Shown here piece after piece: positions 1 through 9,685 of a stretch of 14,913 nt of DNA (its first letter is position 1; each line of letters starts with the position of its first letter). The DNA is taken from positions 1 through 14,913 of the forward strand of contig SSNU01002979.1 in the NCBI GenBank assembly GCA_012064415.1. The letters are read 5' to 3'. The notes under the pieces are model-generated. The model was given only the letters and a program-made list of their open reading frames with translations. It ran no database searches and had not been told where the DNA came from. A program made the position numbers and the translations under genes. The stretch comes from Gyrodactylus bullatarudis (taxonomy: Eukaryota; Platyhelminthes; Monogenea; Gyrodactylidea; Gyrodactylidae).

Positions 1-128
1 CCACTTGAATAAACTTTTTACAAATATGCAAACGGGGTCTCGCACATTATTGAACCATCAAAATATATGTTCATTTTTTCGTTCTTGAGAAGCTACTTTG
101 TTAGTTTTGAAGTTCAAAAACATGTATG
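1..128. other. left edge, no gene recognised
   Basis: AT-rich sequence upstream of the first recognisable reverse-transcriptase residues. It may be the more N-terminal part of the same non-LTR retrotransposon, but no conserved motif is readable in any frame and stop codons are frequent. Confidence 0.4.
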
Positions 129-454
129 TTTAATCCTAAAAAACAATGGCTTTCATTAAAGGTAACCTCTATTCCGAAAGTAAAGCTACCGCCGATATCA
201 GGCCTATATCAAATCTTCTAAATTTTCTTGCTCTCTTGAACAGCCTCTTACTGAATCATCTTAAAGCCAAAATTCCAATCATCCCTGACCAGCATGGTTT
301 TATGGAAAGAGAAAGCACATCCTCCAATTTACTAACCTGTTTTGACTATTGCAATGATCTTGAATTCAAAAATCAAAGCGCCGTCAATATATACCTTAGT
401 ATTGCAAAAGCTTGCGACAGATTACCTCATTTAGTAACCATTGAAACTATATTA
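129..454 (+). pseudogene. non-LTR retrotransposon reverse transcriptase, fragment A (fingers/early palm)
   Basis: Remnant of a LINE-type reverse transcriptase, the enzyme that copies element RNA into DNA at a nicked target. Two frames are needed. From 129 a short frame gives an IPK-type segment. From 146 the other frame gives RPISNLLNFLALLNSLLLNH, matching the YRPISLL...LLLNRL block, then IPDQHGFMERESTSSNLL, matching the QFGFRKGRSTTDQLL block, then KACDRLPH, which corresponds to the KAFDKVPH palm motif with its first catalytic Asp. The frame change near 150-185 and the lack of a full-length reading frame show decay. The coding similarity stops exactly at the TA duplicated by the Tc1 element starting at 457 and resumes after it. 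Family assignment beyond LINE RT (Jockey/CR1/RTE-like) is not possible by eye. Confidence 0.8.
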
Positions 455-456
455 TA

Positions 457-680
457 CAGTTGTGGCAAAAATTGAAGGTCCCCTATTCATTCTTTTTTTA
501 ATTTCAATATAACTTTAAATTAGCTTCTATTTATGAGGTTATTTTATTTAAGCTTTCATGAAGTGTTTTAGTTCAATAATAAATTCAATTAGATAAGAAA
601 TATCTTTATAAACACATCTTTATAAATTAAAAAAAAAAGATTATTTATTGGATTAACTTGGAAGAAATTGAAGGTCCCCT
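457..680 (+). repeat. left terminal repeat of Tc1 element with two direct repeats
   Basis: The outer repeat at the tip contains AATTGAAGGTCCCC (471-484). The same 14-mer recurs about 196 bp inside (667-680, preceded by GGAAGA). This outer-plus-inner arrangement is the IR/DR layout known from Tc1 elements such as Sleeping Beauty, where each repeat is a transposase-binding site. The right end carries the mirrored pair. Confidence 0.8.
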
Positions 681-770
681 TAATTGTATTTATCATGTAA
701 CCTTACAGTATACTTTAAACCCCGAATTGAATAAGATAAGCTCACTCGATCTTATTGGTAGTTAATCTAG

Positions 771-1850
<1,080 letters not shown>

Positions 1851-1865
1851 ATGGCAGAAACATCA

Positions 1866-2082
1866 GGGGGACCTTTAATTATTTCCATTATGTTTTTCAT
1901 TAATTTTAGAATAAAATTTTTTTGATTAAAAATATCAAGTGTCTCAAGTGCTTATATTGAAATAAACATGCATATTTTATATCCTAATATCAACTATTTT
2001 TCATATTATGATGCTTAACTCAGTAAGTATACTCTGTTAATATACAATTTCATTGGGGAGCCTTCAATTTTTGCCACGACTG
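1866..2082 (-). repeat. right terminal repeat of Tc1 element with two direct repeats
   Basis: Inverted copy of the left end. Outer repeat at 2055-2082 reads on the minus strand GTGGCAAAAATTGAAGG; the inner repeat at 1866-1886 reads on the minus strand GGAAATAATTAAAGGTCCCC, matching the left inner copy. Outer and inner copies are about 190 bp apart, close to the left spacing. Confidence 0.78.
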
Positions 2083-2084
2083 TA

Positions 2085-2186
2085 TATAGATCCCTTGTAC
2101 GTCAACATTTTGATGGAGTTTCTTCAAAACAGAACCCAAACTATTTTTTATAATTCATACAGCTATTCTATCAATATAAAGCTAGT
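2085..2186 (+). pseudogene. non-LTR reverse transcriptase, fragment B
   Basis: Short continuation of the LINE reverse transcriptase after the Tc1 insertion. The segment ILMEFLQNRTQTIFYNSYSY resembles the WI.SFL.NRTQ.V..N block that lies between the first palm Asp and the SGVPQG motif. It is cut off at 2185-2188 by the second DNA transposon, and the SGVPQG motif appears immediately after that element, at 4796. Confidence 0.75.
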
Positions 2187-2203
2187 TAATATGAAGTTGG
2201 GAA
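2185..2203 (+). repeat. left 19-bp terminal inverted repeat of DD35E element
   Basis: GTTAATATGAAGTTGGGAA, a perfect inverted match of 4766-4784. Similarity continues imperfectly inwards (CTCA, then a T run followed by GCGA, on both sides). The TA used as target is most simply 2187-2188 / 4781-4782, although the symmetry also allows TTAA or the neighbouring TA. Confidence 0.88.
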
Positions 2204-2589
2204 TATACTCACAAAATTTTTTGCGACAAATTCTTAGTGGATGGTCACCCCCCGTGGTTTATCTGGACACCAAATAATCGTTTAACATTGGTTTTCTTCT
2301 AACTTGTTAAATCATCGAAGAGCATTAGCTAACGAAAATCAGCCTATAGATTGACAGAGCGCCAAGGACACTTTCTAGCGTTATATTTTGTCTTAAAATA
2401 ATGTTCGAACTCTAAAAATTTTATTATTTGTAATTGAAACCCCAATTTACCATTATCTTAGGATTTTGTGATTCTGTCATTTTCCATCAAAATTTTCATT
2501 TCGAAAAATCGCGAGTTTCTTTTTACAACAAATTTAATATTTTAAAAGAGTGGTTATTTTTTAATCATAAATTTAAATTATAAATAATC

Positions 2590-3627
2590 ATGTGGTTATC
2601 CAGTGAAAAACATCGTTGGATAAGATTACTAAAATCTAGAGGACTTAAAGTCTCAGAAATAGTTAGAGAAACTGGCATCTCCAAATCAACCATTTATAGA
2701 ATATTAAATAATCAAGTTCAGCCAGACTTTAAGGCTCCTGGGCGTAAAAGTGCTATGAAAAATCGGGAGAAAGTTCGTTTATGTATGATACTCAAACGCC
2801 ATCATACATCAACAATCAAGAGCATCCAAAAAGCGTTTTATCCTGATATGAAATATCATACATTTTATGGGTAAATTGTAACTTCTTATTTTAGCAACGT
2901 CCGTAGACTTGGACACTATTTAGTGAATGGTCAAATCAAGCAAATATTGACTAAGAAGAATATCAAAGATCGTCTAATGTTCTCCAGAAACTATAGAAAT
3001 CATCCAATGTCGTTCTGGAGAGATGTCATCTTCGTTGATGAAGTGACTTTTCAAAATGTTAAAATAAATGGCAGAGGAAGAGTAATTGTATCGAGGTATT
3101 TTAAAAGATGCCATACTCAGATTCAAGGAAAAGCCAAATACTATGCAAAAAAAATGTTTCTAGTGTCCATGCGTTTCGGCCATACTCCCGTTTTCACTCC
3201 TGTTAATGGGACTATGGATCAACATGAATTCCAACGTTTTCTCAACATAAATCTTTCATCATATACAGGATACCAAAGGAGAACGTTGAGATTAGTTATG
3301 GACAATGCTCGTCCTCATGTTTCAAAGCTAGTAAGAATTTTAATTAAAATTTAGACTCAACGATTCTTTCGAGAAAATCGTATAACATCTGTTCAAAGTT
3401 ATCCTGCCAATAGCCCGGATCTCAATCCAATTGAGAATCTCTTTGGTATTATGAAAAGAAAATGGTATTTGGTTTCTGGTCCAGGATCTTCAGATGATAT
3501 AGGCAGAAAGGTGCATATCCTTGCAGAAGACCACTTATCAATAACTACTGTGAACAATTTGATAAGATCTATGCCCAGAAGACTTTCGGAATGTTATCGA
3601 AAGAGAGGAAAATATACAAAATATTAG
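2590..3627 (+). CDS. Tc1/mariner-superfamily transposase, DD35E, two 24-nt introns
   Basis: Cut-and-paste transposase that should bind the element ends and excise and insert it at TA sites in the nucleus. Three exons (2590-2870, 2895-3330, 3355-3627) join to an uninterrupted 329-residue protein ending in TAG, with AATAAA at 3771-3776. The N-terminus has an HTH (LKVSEIVRETGISKSTIYRI, about residues 18-37) and a basic APGRK hook. The DDE core shows Asp in FVDEVTFQ, Asp in LVMDNARPH and Glu in SPDLNPIENLF, with 35 residues between the second Asp and Glu. Without removing the second intron the catalytic Glu is cut off by an in-frame TAG, so splicing is required. No lesion is visible, making this the only transposase in the window that could still be active. 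The start is the first ATG of the open frame and fits the HTH position. Confidence 0.88.
2871..2894 (+). other. 24-nt intron 1 of DD35E transposase
   Basis: GTAAATTG...TTTTAG. Removal fuses the ...KYHTFYG and NVRRLGHYLV segments in frame, restoring the continuous second DNA-binding region. Retained, it would introduce an in-frame TAA. Confidence 0.85.
3331..3354 (+). other. 24-nt intron 2 of DD35E transposase
   Basis: GTAAGAAT...AATTTAG between codons for ...HVSKL and TQRFFRE. It carries an in-frame TAG at its 3' end; removing it joins the second Asp block to the catalytic Glu block at normal family spacing. Confidence 0.87.
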
Positions 3628-3834
3628 ATATTTAATGTTTCAGATTTATACAGAAAAAGTATTATTTTTATTTACTGTAATATATTCTATTTTTTTAATC
3701 TTCCAAAAACTGCTTTATGATTTTATGAGCTCATTCAGGATACAAACAATCTAGTCGAGTAATTAATTATAATAAAATAGTTTTATAAACTACTAACGAG
3801 TAGACACACAAATTATTTCAACCTAATGAAATTT
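3628..3834. other. 3' flank of transposase, no gene
   Basis: AT-rich, with the likely polyadenylation signal AATAAA at 3771-3776. No protein-coding similarity is visible. Confidence 0.5.
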
Positions 3835-3917
3835 AACTAAGATGAGATTCGAACCCAAGTCATAAAATTTTAATGTTCATTAAAAGTCAACACACGAACC
3901 AACTTGACTAATCAGGC
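3835..3917 (-). pseudogene. tRNA-Lys(TTT)-like pseudogene or SINE head
   Basis: Read on the minus strand the segment starts GCCTGAT, then TAGTCAAGTTGG (an A-box match), an anticodon arm with loop CTTTTAA (anticodon TTT, Lys) closed by GTTGA/TGAAC (4 of 5 pairs), and GGTTCGAATC (a B-box match) in a T arm that mostly pairs. It is not a normal tRNA: the variable region is about 16 nt instead of 5, the D arm is one base short and the acceptor stem pairs poorly. It lies inside the DD35E element. A tRNA-derived SINE or a decayed tRNA gene are both possible; flanking target duplications were not found. Confidence 0.72.
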
Positions 3918-4104
3918 TTAAAAAATTCTGGAAGAAAGTTACATAAATTATAAACAATTGAAAATTTTACCGAAAAAAAAAATTAATTTTATGTTTACGT
4001 TTTTGTAATATCACCAAATAATCCACGATAACTTAAAAATCCGTATAAATTCAAAATTTTTGGAGATTTCGTAGTTGTTTTCAACTTATCCCTTTTTATG
4101 CTTA

Positions 4105-4575
4105 TTTTCAGATCATAATGTCGAGGATCTCGCTGAAAATAACTGATCTAGATCAAAATTTAACGCAAAATTCAAATCTAATCACAATTTTCAGTGAGAG
4201 ATCCATGGAAAAAATGAAATCAGATTTAGTGACCCCCCTTTTTTCTTCAGATCCTCAAAAATTTTGATCCTTTTTAAATTTTTTCGATCTGATCGGATCA
4301 TAATGAAATTTTCACCAAGTAATCAACCAATCAGTCTTGAGAGATCCTGAAATTTTCTGAGAAACCGATGTTATTTTCTCAAAAATATCAGCTTTTTTCA
4401 TTTTTAGTTCAACACACTTAAGATTGGATCTTGTTTGATCTTGATTTTCTCGATCACTCCGATAGTTATGTAATTATCAATCACAGTTTTAGAAACTTTG
4501 TTAAATTTGGAACAGAATCAATATTCTTTCTGGGGAAAAAGATCCAAGGATGATACAAAAAATTCAGGATCAAAC
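4105..4575. repeat. GATC-dense AT-rich segment
   Basis: Sixteen GATC tetramers start at 4111, 4126, 4145, 4151, 4200, 4250, 4266, 4286, 4291, 4296, 4343, 4427, 4437, 4452, 4541 and 4568. At this base composition only one or two are expected in 460 bp. Many are part of GGATC or GATCC next to A/T runs. No open frame of interest lies here. A degenerate repeat family or a small non-autonomous element is possible. Confidence 0.7.
4125..4204. repeat. imperfect inverted repeat within GATC-dense segment
   Basis: GGATCTCGCTGAAAAT at 4125-4140 pairs with ATTTTCAGTGAGAGATCC at 4187-4204, with a two-base bulge and a GATCTAGATC palindrome in the loop. It may form a stem-loop or mark the end of a small element. 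Confidence 0.65.
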
Positions 4576-4765
4576 TCAAATTTTCATCATTCACCTTTTT
4601 ATGGGTAGACTCGATTTTTGTCCTTATCAACCGGTTTTTTTGCGGTATAATATAATTTCTGCGTTTTTATGCTTCCCCACCCTGTTCTTCATATATAAAC
4701 CTATATTCAGATATAATAATATTCAATTTCGCAAAAAAAATTGCATTTTTAGAATTTTGAGAAAT

Positions 4766-4784
4766 TTCCCAACTTCATATTAAC
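4766..4784 (-). repeat. right 19-bp terminal inverted repeat of DD35E element
   Basis: TTCCCAACTTCATATTAAC, the exact reverse complement of 2185-2203. The LINE reverse transcriptase resumes immediately to its right. Confidence 0.88.
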
Positions 4785-5420
4785 CAACTTTACATTCCGG
4801 AGTTCCACAAGGCTTAAGGATCGGTCACTTCCTTTTCAACCTTGTTTTCTACAAACTTTCGAGTCCAAAGTACGACCGTAACACCTAGATTAAAATATTC
4901 TGATTTCATCAAATTTCAGTAGAAGACGAGCTTGGAGTCCAATATCTACTCCGAGAAGATTCTGAGAGGCCAATGAAATAATTGTACGTTGTTTATCGTA
5001 TTCGATATTCATCACCCAACTAAAATTTCTTATTTTCTGGAGCCTGATTCTCATAATTTCAGATTCCTAAATTTAACAATAAACAAATTTTCTAGATGTT
5101 CTTAATATTTAGTGCTGATCTTATCCAGTTTAATTCATCTTTCATGTCAGGAAAAGGCTCTAGCAAAAACAGCTAAATTAAATATGACTAATTGTGACAA
5201 CCTAAACTCGATTAAAAATATTATGAAACATATTCTATCTAAAATCGACTACACTTACACTCTCCTATATCCTGATCTTTATTAAGTAGATGTTTTACTC
5301 CAGAACCCAATTCGATCGCAATCAAAAACACTTTCAAGACGATGTTTGCATTCTTATAATGATAAACCATTAAATGATTTACTATTTATAAAAAACAAAT
5401 AATTGTATCAATTAAAATTA
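4784..5420 (+). pseudogene. non-LTR reverse transcriptase, fragment C (late palm to 3' end)
   Basis: Begins with SGVPQGLRIGHFLFNL at 4796, a clear match to the SGVPQGSVLGPLLFNL motif that follows the fingers/palm block of LINE reverse transcriptases. The next residues run into a TAG at 4888. The catalytic FADD motif is not readable. Downstream patches look like the thumb/C-terminal region, for example KIDYTYTLLYPDLY and SRRCLHSYNDKPLNDLLFI around 5240-5395, resembling LVRP.LEY and QRR.TR...DLSY.ERL, but these are weak. The 3' limit at about 5420 is approximate. Confidence 0.68.
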
Positions 5421-5769
5421 TAACAAAAGAATTATATTCAAAGAGATATGTACATTTCGCCAGTTCTCGTCAGTCTCAATTCCTGGTTCAATATCTAATA
5501 AAAAATTTTTAATGAATTGTTTTGAATGAAAATTGTAAAAAAAATTTCTCTTGAGCAATTCCAATTGATGAAAAACCAAAAAACTTTTCTAGTAGGTAGT
5601 AAAGAAAAATTAAAAATCAATTGGGCAATGGTAGTTTTAAATTGTGTATAGTTCTTTTGGATACAGACTTGGATCTTCCTTCATGATATAAAATTTCTCT
5701 CTGATTTTAAGGTCCATACTTTGATCGCTTGAATTCTTACAAATTATCTTGAAATTGCTTTCATTTGCC
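5421..5769. other. no gene recognised
   Basis: AT-rich, stops in all frames. It may include the decayed 3' tail of the LINE and the N-terminal Rep part of the Helitron that follows, but no motif is readable. Confidence 0.4.
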
Positions 5770-7558
5770 TCATTTAATTGATGAATATTTCCAACTATCC
5801 GGACGTATATGAAAATTTACGTATATTTTTATCTAAAATAATTCCATTATTTATTCTCTCAATTAGTATTTTGTTGCATTTATTATTTTTCATGATACTT
5901 TATCAGAAGCCTGTAGATGTTCAGTCCCACAACAAATACGTTCCCTTTTCTGTACTATACTCATTTATTGTTGACCCTCAAATCCAATATAGCTATGGGA
6001 GGATTTTAAAATCCATATGGTTGATGACTATTATGGTAGTTTATTGAACCATTCTTTAGACTACTTTTAACCATACCTTGCATCAAATAGAACATATACT
6101 TTCGCAAAATTCTGACAAGCGATTGGAAAATTATGGACTTCATTTTAATCAAAATATTATCATGGCCGATCATCATCAAGAATTTTTCCTCAATGATATT
6201 CCAGTAGAAAATAATGAGAATGAACCTCCTTTGAATAATGAGCAATTGTCTGTATTTACTACTGTTATGAATGCTCTGAATTCATCTACTTCATCTGTAT
6301 TTTTCCTTGATGCTCCAGGAGGAACGGGAAAAACATTTCTTTTAAGAAAACTCATACATCGTATCAGGTGTGATGGGAAAAAAGTTTTGGCTATTGCTTC
6401 TTCTGGAATAGCAGCAACAAATCTTTCAAGTGGCCGAACGGCACATTCTGCTTTAAAACTCCCACTCAATGTTCAATTTATTGAAACCCCTGTTTGCAAT
6501 ATTTCAAAAGGTTCTTGCCTGGCTAATTTTCTTAGAGTACATTCATCCCATATAATTAAAGTACTATGACCAACAAAAAACTGCTCGAAGCCTTAGAACT
6601 CAAGTCTGATCCTCGACCATTCGGAAATACGAATATTCTTTTATCTGGAGACTTTAGACAGACTCTTCCTGTTGTTCCTAAATCCACGCCTGCTGATGAA
6701 ATTAATTCATGTTTCAAAAAATCATACCTCTGGAGTCTTGTCCAAATTTTAAAATTAATTAATTAAAACATGCGTGTTCACCTTACGGCTGATTCGAATA
6801 TATTTTCAAATCATTTACTCAAGATTGGTGATGGTTTATTTTGTCATGATGATTCAAATTGTATCACGCTTAACCAGAATTTATGCACAGTTAATAATAT
6901 TGAGTCTATGATACTGAATGTGTTTCCTAATATTCTCGCCAATTATCAAAATCATAATTGGTTATCTGAAAGGGCAATATTAGCAGCGAAGAATAAAGAT
7001 GTCATTCGAATAAACCAAATAATGTTAACTCAATTCCCTCAATTATCTACTGTTTATAAATCAATTGATGATGTTCTTGAAGTTGATCAAGCTGTTCATT
7101 TTCCGACTGAATTTTTACATTCGATTGACTTGCCAGGCATGCCTCCTCATCTTCTTGAATTAAAAATCGGAATGCCTATAATTTTATTACGCAATATAGA
7201 ACAACCAAGACTGTGCAATGGAACCAGATTGGTTGTTAAGAATCTATATGATCATGATATTTCAGCAGTTATTATTTTAAAGGCGATACTGTATTCATTC
7301 CTAAAATGCCTCTTATTCCTAATGATTCTGTGATTCCCTTTAAAAGACTACAGTTTCCCATTCAATTAGCATTCGCTATGACTATCAACAAATCCCAAGG
7401 ACAAACGATGGAATTCTGTGGTGTTGATCTCGAAAATGATTGCTTTGCTCATGGCCAATTATGTTGCTCTATCTAGAGTTGGCAGTTCCAAGAATTTATT
7501 CGTTCATTGTCAGTCCAATACTACTAAGAACATCGTGTATAGGGAAGTCCTGTGCTGA
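5770..7558 (+). pseudogene. Helitron RepHel remnant: linker plus PIF1-type helicase
   Basis: Rolling-circle transposon protein; only the part after the Rep nuclease remains. Around 5778-6050, in two frames, blocks such as PDVYENLRIF, HDTLSEACRCSVPQQIRSLF and LWEDFKIHMVDDYY match the conserved linker of RepHel proteins. The helicase follows: LENYGL and PLNNEQLSVF, Walker A DAPGGTGKTFLLRKL near 6312, AIASSGIAATNLSSGRTAHS, LLSGDFRQTLPVVPKSTPADEIN, MRVHL, LKIGMPIILLRNI, AFAMTINKSQGQT, YVALSRVGSSKNLFVH and the typical ending NIVYREVL. Lesions: several linker stops; a deletion near 6555 that shifts frame and removes the Walker B WDE residues before TMTNKK; TAA at 6764-6766 in an ATTA run; frameshifts near 7270 and 7455. 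Not functional. Confidence 0.9.
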
Positions 7559-7890
7559 ATCCGACCATTAAGAGTTAAGTCAGATACTTTTATAAACTTC
7601 TGATGAATCCAACTATTTCTCCATTTATTTGAGTTTTAGTTTTCTGAATACTATTTCTACCATTCTTTCTTTTTTTAGAATATTTTTGACAAAACCTGAC
7701 TTCCATTAATGTATTCAAATTGACAAAACCTATCAGAATCAAATTGTAACAACACAAAAATTATAATAATAATCAAAGTGATATGAAATAAAAAACCCAA
7801 ATTTCACATTAATTAAATTTTTAGATAAAACTTCGTTTTTCAACCTCCTTAAAGTTTTGCTTATCGTGTTTTTATCATAAAACTTTTAGA
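7559..7890. other. no gene recognised
   Basis: AT-rich spacer between the Helitron helicase stop and the next short open frame. No CTRR end with hairpin was seen here. Confidence 0.45.
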
Positions 7891-8170
7891 TGAACATCGA
7901 CGAAGAAGAAATAAATTTATCTTCATTGGATCAAGAAGTTTCCCCAGTAAGTTGACTTCTTATAATATTTATGTTCTAGATTTCTGATGTACTACGTAAT
8001 ACTTCAATTGAAGAAAAGCGCCTGATAGCAGCTGATCCTTCCGAAATATAATGTTATAATCAAATAATCAAAATGAGAAAAAACAGGATATTATCAAATG
8101 GTTCGACGATACTGAAGCAAAATTTCTTTCAATTGTTTTCTCTGATAAAGACATTAATTTTAATGATTTA
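7891..8170 (+). pseudogene. unrecognised short coding-like segment
   Basis: An ATG at 7891 opens an acidic peptide (MNIDEEEINLSSLDQEVSP). A GTAAGT...TTCTAG segment at 7947-7979 (33 nt) could be an intron joining it to ISDVLRNTSIEEKRLIAADP, before a TAA. A second frame (8080-8178) gives EKKQDIIKWFDDTEAKFLSI and FSDKDINFNDLDK. The acidic style is like the tail of some pogo/Tigger transposases, but here it lies before a pogo-like core, so the relation is unclear. No function is assigned. Confidence 0.3.
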
Positions 8171-8357
8171 GACAAATAAACTGTATACTGTAAATCATAG
8201 TCATTATTTTCATGTTCGAACTTCATTTTATATTTATTTCCTTTTTTTATAGCCAGACTTCAACAATATTCTCCAGGCTGAGTCCCTTGAAATGATTCGA
8301 TTGGTAAGTCATGATTTATTAAATAGTGAAACTACAATAATTAATTTTACTCAACAT

Positions 8358-8761
8358 TCAGGCCAATCCAAAAAACCTCGATGCTTTCGCAATAATAATC
8401 CAGAGCACTACAAAGGTAACAAGAACGCCTTGAATGATGCAGTTCTGTTTCAAGATTGGCTCACACAATTCGGAGCAAATTACCAGGACAGAAGGTTACT
8501 TCTCCTAGTGGATAATGTGGCATTTCATCATATTCCAGTTCCCTCAGACAATGTGAAGCTCCTGTTCTTGCCGCCAAGCACAACATCAGCTACGCAGCCT
8601 CTAGACCAAGGAATCAATTGGAGTATGAAATCAAGTTTATGAGAAAGTTGTTACTTTGTCCAATCATTCCAGACGTTTCTCTAGCCTATAATATGTTAGT
8701 CAAGGCTTTCAATGAAGAACTGATGAGACAATTAGAAATTGTGTCTTACATTCTAAAATAA
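8358..8761 (+). pseudogene. pogo/Tigger-type DDE_1 transposase fragment
   Basis: C-terminal part of a DDE_1 (CENP-B/Tigger/jerky-like) transposase core. It begins with GQSKKPRCFRN, the GKSKKPRCF block. Next come GNKNALNDAVLFQDWL, the second Asp in RRLLLLVDNVAFHH, LLFLPPSTTSATQPLDQGI with the third acidic residue, and after a one-base frameshift near 8612-8621 the EYEIKFMRKLL block, ending at TAA 8759-8761. The DNA-binding domain and the first catalytic Asp are missing upstream, so the copy is 5'-truncated as well as frameshifted. No terminal inverted repeats were found. Confidence 0.85.
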
Positions 8762-9097
8762 GGTCTATAAATCAAATTCCTAGAGAAAATTTGAATACAA
8801 CTGTTTAATTCAACTGTCCAAGTCTTTGTCTCTTAATCCTGAAGAGTCATTGTTTGTTTTGGGGGTAACACAAGCCTCCTGCCACCTGTGGAGAGGGCTT
8901 GAGATGAGGAGCTGAGATGATAGTAAAAAAGACAATTTTTGATATTTTTTCACTACTTTGAGACGAGAATTTTGGAGCTAATTGACGTTTGTTTTCGAAG
9001 AGAAATATAACATTGGAATTCATTTGACATGAGCTTTTACATGGAGTAAAAAAAGTCAAGACAACTTGTGAGCAGTAAAAATCGTACTTTTGAGTAG
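8762..9097. other. spacer without a clear gene
   Basis: Contains the hairpin at 8871-8901. The stretch 8935-9097 may be a decayed upstream part of the protein at 9098-9661 (a coding-like patch HYFETRILELIDVCF is visible), but several stops intervene. Confidence 0.35.
8871..8915 (+). repeat. GC-rich hairpin followed by CTGA
   Basis: CAAGCC (8871-8876) pairs with GGCTTG (8896-8901) around a further imperfect CCAC/GTGG stem. CTGA follows 10 bases later at 8912-8915. This resembles the 3' end of a Helitron (hairpin then CTRR) and lies downstream of a Helitron helicase on the same strand. However, the base after CTGA is G, not the T expected at a Helitron insertion site, so the assignment is tentative. 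Confidence 0.35.
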
Positions 9098-9661
9098 TAC
9101 GATGATACATTTTATTGTTTAAAACAATTCGGGAGTTCACTGATGAACGAGTACGATCCATTGCATTCAAGTCGCTTACGAAAAATTGTTGGATGTGAAA
9201 ATGTGCTGATTACTATGATGGGTGATCGGGATCCTTTAATACGGAATCGAGCCATCAACATTTTGGAAAATTTACCTCGGAATGGAATGAGAAGGTACCT
9301 GAGGCCAAAGAATATCGATCTGAACGCTAGGAATTACTACGAAATTGTTGACTTGAATAATGAGGAATATGGGTTTCCTTCATTACTCCAAAATGAGGAG
9401 CTAACAGTTCCAAGATCCATAAGATTAGAGGGAATGCATTCAAATACGCAAGCTGTTGAGCGTATGATACAAGTTACAACAAAGGCCTGCTCAGTTCAGG
9501 CTTCCAGAGGCTCTCAGATCATCAAGGTTAGGATTATTGAACGAAACAGAAAAATCTTTCCAAGAGAGCCTACGTTGGAACATTTTGAAGAAATTAACAA
9601 TATATCAAAACAGTGCAAATCAGTTGAAGATGTTAGAAATCTATTAATAAATTTTATCTGA
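9098..9661 (+). pseudogene. C-terminal part of an unclassified transposon-like protein (TQAVER family)
   Basis: Open from 9098 to TGA 9659-9661; first ATG is 9143. Blocks visible are ENVLITMMGDRDPLIRNRAI, then NARNYYEIVDLNNEEYGFPS, HSNTQAVERMIQVTTKACSV, and a basic IIKVRIIERNRKIFP tail. From memory, uncharacterised proteins common in arthropod and cnidarian genomes share this order: ENLLL.ML.DER..IRELGL, a Tyr-Asp-Leu-Ile-Asp-Trp block, TQAVERCVK.VTEAS, and a DGFIR...SR..MP ending. These behave like multicopy mobile genes, but their enzymology is not known to me. The N-terminal part is missing upstream; a related N-terminal and central part lies just to the right on the opposite strand. Confidence 0.6.
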
Positions 9662-9685
9662 TATTATAATTTAAAAATCTGTTTC

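Larger units (their letters stand above)
2189..4780 (+). mobile_element. Tc1/mariner-superfamily transposon with intact intron-containing transposase
   Basis: A 2.6-kb element bounded by the 19-bp perfect inverted repeats and flanked by TA. Removing it brings the LINE reverse-transcriptase block at 2085-2186 next to the SGVPQG motif at 4796 at about the expected spacing (one-base frame offset), which independently confirms both ends. Layout: 400 bp of 5' non-coding sequence, the two-intron transposase, then more than 1.1 kb of 3' sequence holding a tRNA-Lys-like pseudogene and a GATC-rich segment. That 3' part is unusually long for a single-gene Tc1/mariner element and could be a later insertion or captured DNA. 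Confidence 0.87.

Noticed and set aside
4550..4783. 77-codon open frame near the right end of the DD35E element
   Set aside because: It is low-complexity, Phe/Ile-rich and runs through the terminal inverted repeat; no family resemblance.
6006..6469. Minus-strand open frames overlapping the Helitron helicase
   Set aside because: They are antisense to clearly recognisable helicase motifs and show no family resemblance.
8304..8361. GTAAGT...TTCAG as a 58-nt intron
   Set aside because: Removing it destroys the frame of the GQSKKPRCF block, which reads correctly when the sequence is retained.
8847..9170. Minus-strand 107-codon frame
   Set aside because: No recognisable motif; it covers the hairpin at 8871-8901 and overlaps the start of the plus-strand TQAVER-family fragment.
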